A stretch of DNA of 64,000 nt from Moniliella sp. 'wahieum' (Eukaryota > Basidiomycota > Moniliellomycetes > Moniliellales > Moniliellaceae), in NCBI GenBank assembly GCA_003971905.1, contig RSEE01000003.1:1178001-1242000 (forward strand), written 5' to 3'. The translations under genes and the position numbers were made by a program. Position 1 is the stretch's first letter; every line of letters begins with the position of its first letter. The notes below the pieces were generated by a model. That model had not been told where the DNA came from. It searched no databases and worked only from the letters and a program-made list of their open reading frames with translations. Shown one piece after another: positions 22,901 to 34,039 of this stretch.

Positions 22901-25900
22901 GTGGCGGTAGCTCTTCTTCCCGCCGGGGAGGAGGGCGAGAGAGAGAAGATCTGATGAGACGCCTGGCTCTCCAATCCGGCGCCTGCCCGGCGGGGCGAAG
23001 CAGTCGAAAGCGAGGCCGGAGCACGTGTCGGGGACAAGGAGTCTGCCACTGCAGGCTGAGAAGACGAATGGGGAGCAACCGCCTCGACAGGGACAAGACA
23101 AGGCGCCAAAGTGGGAGACGATGTCGACCTCTGCGACGATTGGCCGAGCGCGAAGGAATCTCGTTCCAGCTCAAGGAAGGGTTGGTGGCACTTGGTGTTG
23201 CTCCCGTTCCCGCCCTGTCATACGCCAACGCCATTTCACGCTTTAGGCGCTCGCCAGCAGGAATGGTCGGCGTAGCTGAGGCAGCTGGTGCGGGTGCGGG
23301 TGCGGGTGCGGGTGGTGATTCTGGCACGGGCACGGGCAAAGATGCTGGTGATGGTGCTGAAGTAGGGGCGTGACCCAGTGGCCTGAAGTGGACCGGGACG
23401 TATCGATTGTGCCGCTCAACGGGCACGGCCACCTGAACTGACCCCTCAGCTTCGGACAAGGACGAGCGGTCGGGCGTGTGTTCTGCCTCGCGGTCTGGCA
23501 GACTGGGGTCGGAGTAGGATGCGACTGCGCCCGAGGGCGTACGGGAAGAAGGGTCTGCGGGAGCAAGAGAGGGGCTTCGGACCGTTGGCGCGCTTTGAGC
23601 CTTGCTTCGCGTGCGCCGGCCATGCGCGAGCCCATGTCGGCGTTCGAGGCGAGGCGACGAGCCAGGGCAGCCTCGATCTGGGTGCGGGCTGCTGCGGCGG
23701 CAGCGCGTCCGAAGACGAGTCGGGGGGCTGCGAAAACGTCAAGTGTCCCTCGGACGAGGGCGTGAGCAGCGCCGCTGCACCCAGCCCAGCCGCACCATCC
23801 TCGCTCGCCCCGTCCACCTCGTACCTCGTTTCTGTCGCTCTCCTCCACCGTCGGCTGAAGACGCTCGGCCTGCCTTGCCTCCCAGACCGGCGTGAGCCAT
23901 AGGAAGCCCACCCGACGTGCGCACACTCTCCTCCCCATTGGCCCAGGGAGGGAGCCCGGCCCAGACGCCGAGCCAGCAACAGAGCTCGAGCCCACCACCG
24001 AGCCCGAACCCAACCCCGAACCCGAGCCCGAACCCGATGCCGACCCCGGCCTGCGATGACCCCGTTTGGACGTGAGGATCTTTTCCGTCCGAACACGCTC
24101 GACTTGCTTGCGCAGCGCATCCTCCATCTTGCGAATCAAACGGGCGTGTCCTCCCGCCCATCGTCGGGGGTATGGTGGATATGGGCCTGTTGGATCAACT
24201 GTTGAGCCTCCCACAGCTGCACCTCCAAGTGCGCACACCGATCAATGAACGCTTCTTGCATCTGCGCCGCATCCAGCTCAAGTGCATCTTTGTTCTCCCT
24301 TGCCAAGGACAGGTCGGCCTCGAGCTGCGCGACGCGCTTGCGCAGCTCAGCAAGTTCCGACGCCAGCTCCACCGTCTCTTGAGCCAGGGACCGATCCACC
24401 GGGTCCAACTCGCGCTCGGTAGCGCGCGGGGTCGGACCGCGTTCGCCCTCGGCCTGGTCCTTCCCCGACGTGGGAGACAGCACGGCCGCCGCCGGATCGG
24501 CCTCTTGGTCCGCAGGCTGCACACTGCGCAGTGCGCGTTGGGACAGGCGCGCAAGGCGCTGCGAGGCCACCTTGAGCTGAACTTGGAGGTCCTTCTTGCG
24601 ACTCGGCCTCGCTCAGTTTGCGCTTGCAGCTCATTCCGTCGGAGCGGAGGGTATCGAGCTGGCCTTGGTCTTCAATCTGCTGCACGAGCTTGTTGACGCT
24701 CAAGCCTACCGTTGAGGCGAAATCGTTCCCACGGAGAACTCGCCCTTCTCATCCATTGCAACCGCCGTGACGAGAGAATCGATGAGCTTGTACCGCGTGC
24801 CAGGCCTCGGGTCCTGTTGGATCAAGAGCAGATGGTGGAGGGCAGAGAGGAAAAAGTCGTAGGCACGGGAGCCTTCGACCTTGCTGACGATTGCCTTGAA
24901 CACGTCCACCGGGTCCGACAGGTCGCCACCCTGCAACAGTCCGCCCTCGCAGCTCTCGTTGAGCTCCTCCAGATCGGCCGCAGCACCCGCTTCAAACACC
25001 TCGATCTGCTGGTCCAGATCAGGGTACTTGAACGCGCGCAGCTTGATGAGAATGCGTTGCAGGCCCGACGCGTCCAGCTGGTTGCGCAAGTGCACGCGCA
25101 CTTGGTAGTCGGGCGCAATGGCAGGATGCAGAATCGCATTGATGAGGAACATGGTGTTGACCGCGTACTCGTTGAGTGTTGTTTCGTGCGACGCAGCACC
25201 CAAGTCGAGCAATTCATGCGACGCGCACCCACCAAGCTGCCCATCTTGCCCCGCCCATCGATCGTGCGCTCCAGCACGCTCATCCACGCATCGAACCGGC
25301 CATGCGTGCCCTCGCTCTGGCGAAGATCATCAAACCCGCGCAGCACAAGTTGCTGCCCTAGAGGTTTTCCCAATGGCACAAAAACAACAAAATGTCGGCC
25401 ACCTGCCGACGCGTGGGAAGGTGGCCCGACGTTGTGGAGGCCACAATGCTCGATACACACTTGGGTTGTCGAAGCGCATCGTTCGCGCCCGGACGCGAGT
25501 TGAACAGCGCACGGAACGCCTTGAGCACCCCAAACTCGAGCCGAATGTCAGCTTCCGTCTTGAGTTGCTTTTGGTGCAGCGTGGCCAGCAGCTGGCCCAG
25601 CGTCGCCGTGCCCTCGGCATGCACAAACTCGTCGATCCAGCCCATGGCGCACGTGCGCAAGGTCACAGCCAACGCTTCCAGGTCCGTCACGGTCACTTTG
25701 CCATCCTGGATGCGGCGGATGAACCGTTCGGGCGAGGAACGGGTAGTTAAGCCGGGTACCTTGGCCGTGGTGGCCCTTGCTGGGGGTCGAGGTGGTGGTA
25801 GCTGGAGCGGCGTGGCGGCGCGTGCGAGCCGCGTGCCACTCGGTGAGTCGGTCGTTGTACACGAGCGACCACTTGTTGTCTGTGCTCATGGCCATCATGT

Positions 25901-27147
25901 TTTTGCTCGAAGACGCGCGCCGCCCGCCTTCCAGCAGATCCAGTTTCTCAACCAACTCCTCAAACATGCGCTCCACCGTCGCCTCATCCGGACGTTCCAT
26001 GTAAAACTCGGCTGGGCCAGAGCGAGTGACAGTTTCCTTCATCCCCGCTAGTGGGCAGTGCACCCGACCCACTAGCAGCGCGCGGGGAGGCGCATAGGGT
26101 CGGTTTGGGTTGGAGGAGTTGGGCTCGATGGATCGGCCAATCGAGGAGCCAGACAAGGAAGGCCGAGAAGACGTGGTTCGCTTGGCCTTGGTCTTCCCTG
26201 GTGGCAAGTCAGGTTCAGAAGAGAGTGAGGTGGCAGGGGTAGAGTGCACAGCGGGGAGAGAGATGCTGGCAGAGGCACCACCCGGAGAGGCACTGCTCGA
26301 CAGGGGGGGGAAAGGACCCAGTCCCACTGGTGTCGCGGCAGAGGATGGGTGCCCTGTGCTGGCCAAAGGACTGGGCAAGGCCGGGTTGCTGCCGCTGCCC
26401 GTCATCGGGTGAGGGGACGAAGAAAAGCCATTTGCGGCAGACACGCCCAAGTGCGCCTGCGCCGCGGGAGGGTGGGAGAGAAGGGGAAGCCGACGCAGCA
26501 GAAGAACGGCGGTTTGGCACGCCGTCAGGCCCTGGGGAACAACACTTGGCTTGTATCCCTCTGTGCTGGACGAGGCAGCGGTGTGGAAGGGTGGGGGCGT
26601 GTTGTGTGGTTGGTGGTGGTGGCGGCGCTGAAGACCGAGGAAGACTGCGACCCGAGCCGTTCGTGGGCGTCGCGGCCAAACCCAAAGGAAGACGCGGCGA
26701 GCGTTTGAGATGAGGATCCAGCCGAGGTGCGCGACGAGGGGTGAGCGGCATGGCGCGCGGCCCACTCGGCCTCGCCGGGCAGTGGTGTGGTGCCAGAAGC
26801 CGAGGAGATGGGCTGAGAACGAGGGGTGTCAGCAGGGGGGGGGCTACGCAGAGAGCGGAGGGATGGGAAGAGCGCAGGACGCACAGTAAGGTTGCCGTAC
26901 AAGACGGAGTCGCGCGAGAAGCCGGTATGGCCGGTCAGGGTGGGGCGGAGATGTCGTGGACTGTGCCAAAGGCGCGTGGGCGTGGGCGGGAGAAGAGGGA
27001 GGTCGGGGGCGGGGCGGCGGGGGGGAGCGGGGCCGGCGGCGGCGGGAGGGGCGAGAGGGCGGGGGCGGGCAGCTCGGGGTCGGGCTGGTCGTTGGAGGGG
27101 CTGGGCGCGGTGCCTCGTGGGCGGCGGCGGTCAAAGAGGGACTTCAT
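19923..27147 (-). CDS. BNI1: Formin, Bni1 type (GBD-FH3-FH1-FH2-DAD)
   Basis: Nucleates and elongates unbranched actin filaments for polarity and cytokinesis under Rho control. Start MKSLFDRRRPRG at 27147. Order seen: Ser/Pro-rich N-terminus; GTPase-binding start FYMERPDEATVERMFEELVE and WSLVYNDRLTEWH (about 26.0-25.8 kb); FH3 with EFGVLKAFRALFNSRPGAND, NTMFLINAILHPAIAPDYQV and LQRILIKLRAFKYPDLDQQI (25.7-24.7 kb); coiled coil (24.6-24.1 kb); long proline-rich FH1 (23.4-22.2 kb); FH2 (about 22.0-20.7 kb) with ILTMGNFLNATGIQGGAFGF and KISSINKLVDTKAADGTTLL; DAD-like LLESLLGHLRQTGGPSGRHK; Ser/Pro-rich tail. A GTACGT/TTTTAG intron at 21112-21035 is clear. About 2,400 residues. Several one-base frame changes (for example near 25,330, 24,700, 23,400, 22,000 and 21,440) interrupt it; domain order is intact. 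Confidence 0.9.
22282..22305. repeat. GGT repeat in FH1 coding region
   Basis: About eight GGT units on the plus strand, read as proline or threonine repeats on the formin strand, followed by G-rich runs. Part of the polyproline FH1 region and a likely spot for length change. Confidence 0.8.
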
Positions 27148-27987
27148 GCGACAGGCTGCGCAGGGGCGCCAACAACCGAAGCAGACATGAACCGGGGCGA
27201 AAAGCGGCGAGAGAGCGTAAGCGAGGGGGGGTGGGGGGGTGGGTTAACGGCGACGACGAAGGCGACGATGAAGGCGACGATGAAGATGGCGACGGGAACG
27301 ACGGAGGCGGGCGGGAGCGGAGGCAGGATGGCACGAGTGAGTAGTGAGTAGTGATGCTAGCAGCGGGCGGTGCGGCGGAGCTTCTGGCGGCGAAAGCGGA
27401 GGCGGCGGCTGCCCGTGCGCGCCTCGGGTGGGCAGATGCGCCCAGCAGCGCAGCCGAGCACCGCGCCAGTGTGCGCGCATCCGCCTCCTCCGGCCCGCAC
27501 TGCCCCCGTGCCGCTGGCCATCCATAGCACACGCCCTGGCTGGATGCGCATCACGTGTCACATGCATCACACTCAGTACTCACTCTCTGGTATTCGCCGG
27601 CAGCTGGGGCGGTGCGAGGCTATGTTACAACGCGTAGTTGAGTTGAACATTGAAACCCCACTGGATAGTAGAATCCTCCGGCGTCGATCCCAGCACGCGC
27701 CCACTAGTAAGCGGTGGATGATGTGGATAGCACTCTGTCCCCGCATCCCCCGTCCCGCCCCGCCGCCAGGCCTGCGTCGGGGTGCCCTGCCTCTGCCCTG
27801 GCATGCCACGCCCATCGCGTCTTCGCCCCCTCTCACATTCGATCTCACACCAAACCAAACCCACCGCCTCCACCGCCCTTTCACAGGCGCCTGCATCGCA
27901 AGCCTCAAGCTTCAAGCTTCACGCTTCACGCTTCAAGGCCCCTCCGTCGTGCGCCGCACCCGTCCATAGATTGCTTCTCCGACGCCG
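27148..27987. other. Formin upstream region and COQ9 3' flank
   Basis: 840 nt. A GAAGGCGACGAT repeat-like purine tract lies at about 27,258-27,290. A stop-free minus-strand frame up to 27,532 is low-complexity Ser/Pro and is taken as 5' UTR composition, not a gene. An AAGCTT/CACGCTTC word cluster lies at 27905-27937. Confidence 0.5.
27905..27937. repeat. AAGCTTC/ACGCTTC tandem words
   Basis: Two CAAGCTT units followed by two CACGCTT units and CTTCAAGG. The same AAGCTT/CTTCAAG words recur at about 29337-29372, 32975-32990 and 37960-37977. Confidence 0.8.
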
Positions 27988-29136
27988 CTACAGGCTGTGC
28001 GCACGCAGGATGCCAAGCCAGCCACGCCCGCCCCACCGCACCATCTCCTGCGTCAGATCCGCTGCCCGCCGCGCATCGGCCGCCAGCGACGTGTCGCGCG
28101 CCCATGCCAGTCGCCGCAGCAAGGCGGTAGCCAAGGCAACCCGGTGGGCCGGGTCGCTAGCCGCCGCCGCTGCTACGGGCGCCACCGCGTCCGTCGGTGG
28201 CGCCGGCTGCGGAGCAAAGAAGCTGCTTACTGACCCTACCGATCCCGGTTCGACCGGCGAAGCAAGGTGGAGCTCAGCCAGGCCATAGGCCGTGGCCAGG
28301 CGCAGACGCAGTGCATACCAGTCCGTCTTGGTTTCAGTCGTACCGTCAGTACTCCGTCTCAGTCCTTTGCTGGTGTCCTATTTCCCTCCCAGAACGGAGC
28401 GCAGACTCACATAATACGACTCGTCCTTCCACCCGCTTTCCCGCAGGGTGCTCGTAGCGATCCGCCATGCCCGCCCCACCAGCGGGACGGGCGTCGGCAT
28501 CGGTTGCCGCATCAGCGCGGCCCATGCCAGCCCCCCCGGCACCAACAGCTGGCACGCCGTCGACAGCGGCTGGGTACACTCGGCCGCCAACGCCTGTCTC
28601 GCCCCCCCCCGCACAAATACGTCAGCAACTCCCAAATCCAAAATCCCAAATCCCAAAGCCCAAATCCCTAATCCCCCTGGCCCTCATCGGAGGACACGTA
28701 CGTCCACCAAGTGTTCCCTCACCGATCCTGCTTTCCGTAGCCGCTCCTCCAGCACAGCCACCACCGTGCCATACGGCGAGCGGGCAGGTGGGGCGTCCGC
28801 CTGGTCGGCCAGCACGGTTTGCACCGCGCATTGGTTGGCCTCCCTGTCCCACGCAGCCAAGAGAGCCTGTGGTATGGAGGGGTTGGTATCGCGCAGCGCG
28901 TCAGTCGGTTGGTCTTCCAGCAACGTGTGGGCCAAAGCTTGGTCGGACGAGCGCAGGGTGGCAGCCTCCTCCTGGGTCAAGGCAGCTGGGGCGGGGGCGC
29001 CGCCGGGGGGAGAGATGGCGGGTGGCAGAGGCGGGGAGGTCAGGGCAGCTCGCACAGCCGCAAGACGGAATCCATGCTGGGAAACGTGGGGCAAGGATGC
29101 GTGCAAGAGGCGCGCGCGCAAGCTGGCGATGGACAT
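27988..29136 (-). CDS. COQ9: Ubiquinone biosynthesis protein Coq9
   Basis: Lipid-binding mitochondrial protein of the CoQ synthome that supports Coq7 hydroxylation of demethoxy-ubiquinone. Three exons: 29136-28702, 28593-28411, 28326-27988. Introns 28701-28594 (GTACGT...ACAG) and 28410-28327 (GTGAGT...CCAAG). All junctions keep frame, giving 318 residues with no error. Landmarks: ARLLHASLPHVSQHGFRLAA (the family's 'VPxHGW' helix), LAAWDREANQCAVQTVLAD, YGTVVAVLEERLRKAGSVRE, WRIATSTLRESGWKDESYY joined to TDWYALRLRLATAYGLAELH (compare TDFNWYTRRAMLAAIYNTTE in human COQ9). No strong mitochondrial presequence precedes MSIASLRARLL, so a short upstream exon may be missing. It is divergent from COX5. 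Confidence 0.83.
28622..28677. repeat. CCCAAAT-type degenerate repeats in COQ9 intron 1
   Basis: On the plus strand, CCCAAATCC, CCCAAATCCC, CCCAAAGCC, CCCAAATCCC and TAATCCCC follow each other. On the coding strand they read as T/G-rich units of about 7-10 nt filling half of the first intron. Confidence 0.85.
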
Positions 29137-29913
29137 GGAGCCGGGAGGCGCAAGCGCAAGCGCAACGTGCTTCTTCGCTTTGGTCCCAGTGGTTGGCGGT
29201 GGCCAGGCGCACCCACAGCGCCAAATCAACCGATTGCCGCTTCGGAAGATCGCCCACCCAGGTTGCAATGTTGCAAACGAGCATGTGCACCACCATGCAC
29301 CACAGCGCACTCCCCTCGGGCATCAGTCTGTCATGGCATCAAGCTTGGAGCTGGAAGCTTGAAACTTGAAGCCAAGAAAGAACAACCATCACGCTAACCT
29401 TATTCTTTTCTGACAGCCCTGGCCGAGGTTCAACGTTTCAACACGCTCAACGTAGCTGGCGCAAGCGTATCCCTGGATCCAGACCGACGCTCCAGAAACA
29501 AAAACCAAGAGACCCGCGGCGGCATTGGTCCTTCAAGCTTCACTCTTCCCGTCTTTTGGATGCCTCGTCCCATATCCTACCCTGGGCAATGCTTGATGCG
29601 CAGAGCCAAAGGACTTCTCTATCAGATCCCAGCTCCAAGCTCCAGGAGGCAAGCGGACTTGCGCGTGCCCCCCCGCCATTGCAATTTCAAATCCATTGCC
29701 AAAACAATCGAACCACCCGGCCGATCTGAGCAAGCGTTTGTAAGCGGCGCCAGTGTGCCCCCGTGGGAGTGCTGTTCCGGTCCGCCCACACGGGCGCCCG
29801 CGCCTCTCTGACGCGCCCGGCTGATTTCCCCGGCTGGAGGCAGGCGCCTTAGCTCTTCTCCTACGCCCTTGCTTTGCCTCGCCTCGCCTCGCCTCGCCTT
29901 CGCCCAAGGTCCC
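29137..29913. promoter_or_regulatory. Divergent promoter region COQ9/COX5
   Basis: 777 nt between two divergent genes for mitochondrial respiration. It contains an AAGCTTGGAGCTGGAAGCTT word cluster (about 29340-29360) and a GCCTC pentamer repeat just before the COX5 start (about 29875-29900). The opposed arrangement would allow shared control; no specific binding site was recognised. Confidence 0.5.
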
Positions 29914-30542
29914 ATGTTGGTTGCTCGTGCCCCCTCTGTGCTCCGCGCGACGTGCGCCGTGCCCGCGCGCGCGCTTACCGCTGTTCCGCGCCGCGGCATG
30001 GTGTCTGCCGCCGAGCGCTGGAACGAGGACGACTGGCACAATGCCCATGCGCTGGTCAAGACCCTCGCTCAGTCTGGACAAGGCGCTGCCCGATCTCGAG
30101 GGCAAGTGGAAGAGCATGTCCAAGCCCGAGCAGATGGTACCTGGGTCCTGCTCGAGGACATTATGAAGAAGGACTGGACCGAACTCTCGCTCGCGGAGAA
30201 AACGCGCTGCCTACTTCATTTCCTACGGTCCCTATGGCCCGCGCAAGCTCGAGCCGCCCGGGACACAGACCAAGGTGCTCATCGGTACCATCCTCGCCTG
30301 CCTCGCTGGGTACGCGTTGACAGTGTCGATCCAGGCTGTGGGAGGTACGTACGTTTCCCCCTTGCGTCCAACAGGGCTGACCTGCGTCGGCACCAGGTGC
30401 CAAGGACCGTCCCGAGAGCTGGAAGCCCGAGTGGCAGGAGGCGATGAACGAGCGTGCAATCAAGGAGAAGAACGACCCAATCACCGGCCCCTCCTCCGAG
30501 GGCTACAAGGGAAAGGGCTTCGTTACCAGCTACCCCATTTAA
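29914..30542 (+). CDS. COX5: Cytochrome c oxidase subunit IV (fungal Cox5)
   Basis: Nuclear-encoded subunit of respiratory complex IV in the inner membrane. The N-terminus MLVARAPSVLRATCAVPARAL is a typical mitochondrial presequence. Conserved text: RWNEDDWHNAHALVKTL, LDKALPDLEGKWKSMSKPEQ, VLLEDIMKKDWTELSLAEK, RAAYFISYGPYGPRKLEPPG, then the membrane span VLIGTILACLAGYALTVSIQ. The intron 30345-30396 (GTACGT...CACCAG) joins VGG to AKDRPESWKPEWQEAMNERA, and the protein ends GFVTSYPI at 30542. The frame changes near 30070, 30140 and 30200, each fixed by one or two bases, with no splice signals. About 190 residues as expected. Confidence 0.9.
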
Positions 30543-30887
30543 GCTCGTTGCCCACCCGCCCTTGCCGCGGCCCGGCCACGGCAAGCGCACTGCCCGCTTG
30601 TTTGTGTATGGCCATGAGAGAACCCGAAATTTACCTTGTACCTGTGCGGCGCGCCTCTGGTTCCAGGCGCGGCCCCTGGCGGCCTACCCCTCCCACTGAC
30701 AGGAGCACGAATGAACCAACTGCATCCCAAAATAGTGTCCCTAACCTGTCATCTACGAGGAATCCTACTAGTAGTATGCCTGACTTGGTCCCATGCGATC
30801 TTTCAGCACGCCCACGGCGGACAGGTAAGATGCCCAACTTACGTTTCCCTCGGCCACGCCGATCCGGGCCAGCGGACCGTGGACTGG
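30543..30887. other. Convergent spacer after COX5
   Basis: About 345 nt, 3' flank of COX5 and of the unidentified minus-strand locus. Nothing was recognised. Confidence 0.45.
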
Positions 30888-32671
30888 CTAGCGACTGAGC
30901 CGGGGAGCAAACTGCGTCAGCGCCACGGGGGTCACCAGACTGCCCACTGCCATAGTGGACATTCGTCTCCGCTTGCTTGTGCGCTGAGCCTCGCCACCTT
31001 GTTCGTCCAGGGCGGGGCGGTGGTGCAGGGGAAAGCAGGATGCAGCGCGCAAGTCCATCAACAACTGTGCCTCTTGCTCGGCTGCGGGGGGCAAGTCGGC
31101 GTAGTCTGCCTCTGCATCGGCTCTTGGTTGGTTTGCACGCGCAGGGACCGTGCACTCTCCCCCTGGGCCAGCGGGGGACGGCGGACGCTGTGCGGACCAG
31201 CGGGATCGAAGCAGGGCGACGTGCCAGGGACCGCATGGCCCATCAAAACCGACGGAAAGGGTAAGCGGATAGGAGGTGGCGGGTGGCGAGGTAGGCGACG
31301 CGCCCTGGGCAGGCTCAGGGGACTGGGAAAGCGCGTGATGGTGGGCACATAGGTGGTGGAGCCCAGCTGGCTGCGGGGCGAGCGTGCTTGTGCTTGGTTC
31401 CCCCCCCTCGGACGCTGGGACTGGTGCAAGACCGTCGCGTCCGAGGGGACAAGGCGAGGTGTCGTGACTCACTGCGGGACGAGGTGCGCGAGCTGGAGAA
31501 GTGCGCTGGGGGTGGGGTGTGCCACGTGCCGAGGAGGAGGAGAGGCGGTACTGCTGGAGAGAGTGGGTGCGAGACGTAGGGGCGGAATGGGCGTTGGGCT
31601 CAGGACTGGACGATGACATCTGCAGCCTTGAGTCGGGCGACAAGGTTGGCTTGGGTACGAAGCAGGTCCTGGATATAGTCGTGCAGTTCAAACACATAGT
31701 CTACCCTCTGTTGTCAGAATGCATGTATGGAGCACCAAGGAACCCAAGGACCCAACCATCTGACTCGGACTCACGACAGTGTGCGTCAAGACATCCAGCT
31801 TGTTGAGCCCCAGCTCCTCGTCGTAGTACCCAGGCGCGGTCGCAGCGTTGGGGGGGGAGGGCGGACGGGTAAGAATGGCAGTCTGCAGCTTGCATTGGCA
31901 GCAAAAAGACCGGAAGCCTTGGTCTTGGTGTAGCGGTTTGCCAACGGGCCCGTGATGGGCAGGGGGCAGCCAAACCGACTGGCCATGAGATGAGCACAGG
32001 CGGGCACAGTGTTGCGCAACACAAGCAGACGGTCATTGATTTTCCCTCCGACGGCGCTCATCTGGGAATGGAGCTCCGCCGAGCCCCTCGCGCTTGCCGG
32101 TGAGAAGCCTTGCGCTTCGGAACGGCCGCGTAGTCATGGCAGAGAGCAGGATGTGCAGCGGTAAGCGGAGCAAGGAAGAGGATGGCGGGACCGTCGTCGC
32201 CCACAAGCAGGAGCGGCTGCGATTCGAATCGGGGGTTCTTGTTGCCTGGTCTGGGGCACACAAGTACAGCCTCGTATCTATATGAACCAAACTATACTTA
32301 GCTACGGGCAGAGTGTCGCATAGCTGTTGGACGAGACTGCCTCTCGGACGCAGGACAGGGCAGCAGGGAGAGGCGGTACGATACGGGGGGTGGGTGACCA
32401 CCTGCCTTGCGATCTGGTTGTTCTCGTCACATTTCCAACCCGGCGCCCACGCGACGTGGTGGGGTGGGGGATGCGGCACGCTGCGTGGAAAGAAGAAGGC
32501 AGGAGAAGGGCCACCAGTGGGCCAAGTACGAAGGACATGGACATGGAACACAGAAGACCCCAGCCGGTGTTGCCATGCCCACGCCCCCGCACCCACGCTG
32601 CCTATTCTCTGCGTTGTGCGCTCTACACGCAGCAGCGCCGCAAGTAGATCCGCCCCGAACCTCGCCGCCAC
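30888..32671 (-). CDS. Unidentified protein-coding locus, multi-frame, coiled-coil C-terminal part
   Basis: I do not recognise the family. A possible start MAARFGADLLAALLRVERTT lies at 32671. Blocks that read like real protein occur in minus-strand frames in order: WKCDENNQIARQVV, SLVQQLCDTLPVAKYSLVHI with DTRLYLC, PLLLVGDDGPAILFLAPLTA, KINDRLLVLRNTVPACAHLM, ASRFGCPLPITGPLANRYTK, YYDEELGLNKLDVLTHTV, and, after a probable intron (GTGAGT donor near 31778, ACAG acceptor near 31710), DYVFELHDYIQDLLRTQANL VARLKAADVIVQS with a stop at 31600. A Ser/Pro-rich frame then runs to 30888 and ends KRRRMSTMAVGSLVTPVALT; it may be a C-terminal extension or chance. Intron positions and indels cannot be separated by eye, so the outline is uncertain. 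Confidence 0.45.
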
Positions 32672-34039
32672 CCACCCGCCCTACTGCGTTATATTTAGAG
32701 CCCTTGCGCCGGCTCGCGCACCCCCACACTCGCCTCCGCCGCCCCGCGCCAAGCCAACTGCTCGCCCAGCCCCTCGGCTCGGGGCCAGCCTTACTCGGAT
32801 CAACGCGCTCCGTGGTAATTCAATGTTTCAGCCCAAGACAATGGCTCGCGACTCACTGGTCGATTGATATCGATCATCGATCAGCGCTCCCAAGGATTGC
32901 CCTGTTCGGCCTTAGGCCTTAGGCCTTAGGGCTGGTATTGGTTACCACCAGCATCAGTATACACCCATCAAGCTCTTCACGCTTCAAGTTGCTTTCCCAC
33001 TAGTAGTCAGTGCACGTATACAGCGAGTCCCTAGAGTCACCGGCCCCTGTCGCTTTTTTTTTGTGCTAACAAAAAACCCTCTTATTTTCCCTCGCGGTCT
33101 TTATTGCTGTTTACCCCATACCCGCCTTGTCTTCTTTCTTCGATTCTCTATCTCGGAGAAGGGATCAGAGACCAAACCACGTCATCTTCTGGGCGCAACA
33201 TGGGCACCATCGTCGCCATCGTGCTTGCTCATTAACCATTCCTCTACCTGCCGCCAGAGCCCCGCGTGGACGGTGAACATCCTGTTTCTCCCGCCAGTCG
33301 ACGCCAAAGCAAAAGCCATTAAGAAAGTGTGGGGGTGCATGGAGTCCACATCATAAAAACGCCCTGCTCGGGATGAGCTACAACCTCGTCCTCGACCCAC
33401 GGCGACGAGACGCGAGCACCGCAGCTGCTCGGCGTGCTAGCGGTAGTGAGAGGGTTGATAGGACAGGATCGACGCTGGGTCGGCTTGTTTTCTCGTGGCG
33501 GCAACGTCGCACTGTTCATTGCCAGTACGTTTGGATCGTCCGGATTCGTGCTTCCTTCATGCACGCGCCCAGTCGGTCGTCCAAGACGATCGCAACGGTT
33601 GCACCTCAGGAGCTGGTTACAACGTGAAATTCTGTCTCCGCCACACCTCAGCGACAGGCCAAGCGTACCGTACAGAAGTGAGCTGGCACGATCATTAGTG
33701 GGAGGTGGACTGTATAGTAGGCCACCACTTCACCGGAACCCAAACGAGGAGGTAAGAGTTAGTCTGCCAGATATTCTGCAAGATCCAAGCTCCCAGACAG
33801 CTATCGCATGCTGCGTCGGTTCTCGTTGCCGGGCAAGAACGCAGGACCGGGCGAGCCACCTCGTCCACGTTGCCGTGACGCTGGCTCGCTCTCAAACCGT
33901 TTGGCCAATAGTGGTGGCCCTGTGCGCGATTCCACGATCAGCCATCTACCTCCTGCCTGCCCCCTCTCGGCCCCGTGTCCACGTCGGCGTGCGCCGCCGC
34001 ACCATTTACCTCGTGCACCTGCTCTTGGGACGGCCAAGT
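32672..34039. other. Spacer with ATCGAT and AGGCCT word clusters
   Basis: About 1.4 kb with no recognised gene. Repeated ATCGATC words lie at about 32862-32888 and TTAGGCC words at 32909-32930. A T-rich tract starts at about 33052. The part nearest the HIT gene (33,800-34,040) is GC-rich and could hold that gene's C-terminus. Confidence 0.5.
32909..32930. repeat. TTAGGCC tandem repeat
   Basis: Three adjoining copies of the heptamer CCTTAGG/GGCCTTA, right after a CGATCATCGATC cluster. Confidence 0.85.

Noticed and set aside
22708-23373. A 221-residue open frame on the plus strand opposite the formin FH1 region
   Set aside because: It is the mirror of proline-rich GC-rich formin coding sequence; low complexity, no family resemblance. 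Similar mirror frames at 15632-16258, 8500-9006, 24172-24696 and 26244-26708 were dismissed for the same reason.
28622-28677. Telomere-like tract (CCCAAAT, CCCTAAT)
   Set aside because: It lies inside a spliced intron of an intact gene, is short and degenerate, and genes continue on both sides.
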